Assembly: GCA_002388005.1 (NCBI GenBank)
Contig: DGLO01000080.1
Span: 625-6,679, forward strand
Source of the DNA: Candidatus Neomicrothrix sp. UBA4542
GTDB lineage: Bacteria > Actinomycetota > Acidimicrobiia > Acidimicrobiales > Poriferisodalaceae
Reading direction: 5' to 3'
DNA length: 6,055 bases
In this document: positions 5,374 to 6,055 of the stretch, one piece after another
Position numbering within the stretch: the stretch's first letter is position 1
Layout: each line of letters starts with the position of its first letter
Notes under the pieces: model-generated
Database searches by the model: none
Told to the model about the DNA's origin: nothing
Seen by the model: the letters and a program-made list of their open reading frames with translations, nothing else
Program-made: the position numbers and the translations under genes

Positions 5374-6055
5374 TTACCTCTCTTTTGGGTCTGTCCCTGG
5401 TGCATTAGGTATACCGCCGAGCCAGCGGGCTGCTCGGCGGCCCTGGTCAATTCCTGTAACTGCGGACTTTGAGAAAGCAACTCCGTGAAGGCCATTTCCG
5501 GCTAAGAACAACCCTGGTGTGCGCTCAAGAGCGGCTTCAATTCGAGCCACTCTTAACGGATGTCCGAGATCATATTGAGGAATCGCGAACGGCCATTTAG
5601 TCACTTCGGAGAGTATTGGTAAGGACGTTAGCCCGAATATTCTCGCTAATTCGTCGCTGACTAGTTCGACTAGGGAGTCGTCATCGAGGTCGGCAACGTC
5701 GGGGTCTACACTGCCGCCGAGCATTGCCCGTAGTAACACATGGTCTTTAGGGCTTCGTTCGGGAAACAATTGCGAGTCCCAGATGCAACCGAGTGTTCGG
5801 TAACCTTGGTCCCGGGGAATCAGCACGCCGAAGCCTGTTGGAAAGTTCAAGGCTGCTTGCGGCCGGAAGCCCAAGGCCACCACGACGACGGGCGGAGTTG
5901 TGATCTCACTTAGAGCCATAGCCACTTCCGGAGCGACTTTCTCGACCGTGTGGGCGTTTGCACACGCCTCACCAGCCGCAACCACCGCGTTCGCTTCGAT
6001 TGAAGAATCGATACCATCAATGAGCAAGCGGTAGCGTGGCGGTCGTCGATCGTTG
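5374..6055 (-). CDS. hemY: protoporphyrinogen oxidase (HemY type), C-terminal part; 5' end beyond the window
   Basis: This is an FAD-dependent oxidase that converts protoporphyrinogen IX to protoporphyrin IX, the penultimate step of heme synthesis, using oxygen in the classical HemY type. About 226 residues are visible and the frame is open to the right edge, so the N-terminal FAD-binding Rossmann motif lies outside. A TTG at 6025-6027 is internal and is not the start: the residues before it (RRPPRYR) continue the substrate-domain sequence RLLIDG. Family marks are VVVVALGF, FGVLIPR, LGCIWDSQLFPER, HVLLRAMLGG, KWPFAIPQYDLGHPLRV and PGLFLAGNGLHGV. The last is the C-terminal FAD-contact region and is followed by SAVTGIDQGRRAA. 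The gene ends with TAA 5374-5376, 5 bases before the next gene. It supplies the heme precursor that the cytochrome gene in the same run would need (inference from context). Another flavin amine oxidase is possible but less likely. Confidence 0.85.
   Translation of the reverse strand, partial: NDRRPPRYRLLIDGIDSSIEANAVVAAGEACANAHTVEKVAPEVAMALSEITTPPVVVVALGFRPQAALNFPTGFGVLIPRDQGYRTLGCIWDSQLFPERSPKDHVLLRAMLGGSVDPDVADLDDDSLVELVSDELARIFGLTSLPILSEVTKWPFAIPQYDLGHPLRVARIEAALERTPGLFLAGNGLHGVAFSKSAVTGIDQGRRAARWLGGIPNAPGTDPKER
5377..5382 (-). promoter_or_regulatory. Shine-Dalgarno GAGAGG for the 367-residue secreted protein
   Basis: The minus strand reads GAGAGGTAA, where the TAA is the stop of the oxidase gene, and ATG 5366-5368 follows 8 bases after the site. 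The site is inside the last two codons of the oxidase gene. Confidence 0.7.

Noticed and set aside
5374..6027. Oxidase gene as a complete 217-residue protein starting at TTG 6025-6027
   Set aside because: The frame stays open to the window edge with family-like residues upstream, and the FAD-binding N-terminus is required. It is a truncated view, not a short gene.
1..6055. CRISPR array, tRNA/rRNA, insertion sequence or terminator
   Set aside because: No spaced direct repeats, transposase-like frame or hairpin with T-run was seen, and gaps between genes are too short to hold such elements.

Overview
The window is a continuous run of seven genes, all on the minus strand, so they read from the right edge (6055) towards the left edge (1). 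Gaps between genes run from a 4-base overlap to about 30 bases. I see no promoter, terminator, RNA gene, repeat array or mobile element. The window therefore looks like the interior of one long operon whose promoter lies beyond 6055 and whose end lies before 1. Base composition is moderate (about half GC by eye). Lipoprotein signals, a c-type cytochrome and an oxygen-dependent (HemY-type) protoporphyrinogen oxidase point to an aerobic, heme-rich, Gram-negative-type bacterium. The protein families are ones I associate with uncultivated marine or soil lineages such as Gammaproteobacteria, Acidobacteriota or Gemmatimonadota. I cannot fix the taxon from the sequence.

In order of transcription: (1) the C-terminal part of a protoporphyrinogen oxidase, which makes protoporphyrin IX for heme (5374 to the right edge). 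(2) A secreted 367-residue protein of no named family, with a cadherin-like strand region and an EExxH motif (4265-5368). (3) An exported creatinase/aminopeptidase P-fold protein (M24) that seems to have lost two of its five metal ligands (2874-4268). (4) A beta-lactamase-fold serine hydrolase that is probably a lipoprotein (1473-2864). (5) A small lipoprotein with one CxxCH heme site near its C-terminus, of cytochrome c'/c556 type (987-1460). (6) A four-helix membrane protein of DUF6644 type (423-953, probably starting slightly upstream). (7) A second, diverged DUF6644-type membrane protein running off the left edge (1-404).

Four of the six junctions fuse the upstream stop codon to the Shine-Dalgarno sequence of the next gene, and a fifth is an ATGA overlap, so translation is probably coupled along the operon. 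The left half looks like a membrane redox module: a lipid-anchored c-type cytochrome with two related membrane proteins that share a helix-1 histidine. The right half supplies heme synthesis plus three exported hydrolase-fold proteins, at least one of which looks catalytically dead. That the products work together is inference from the gene layout only.
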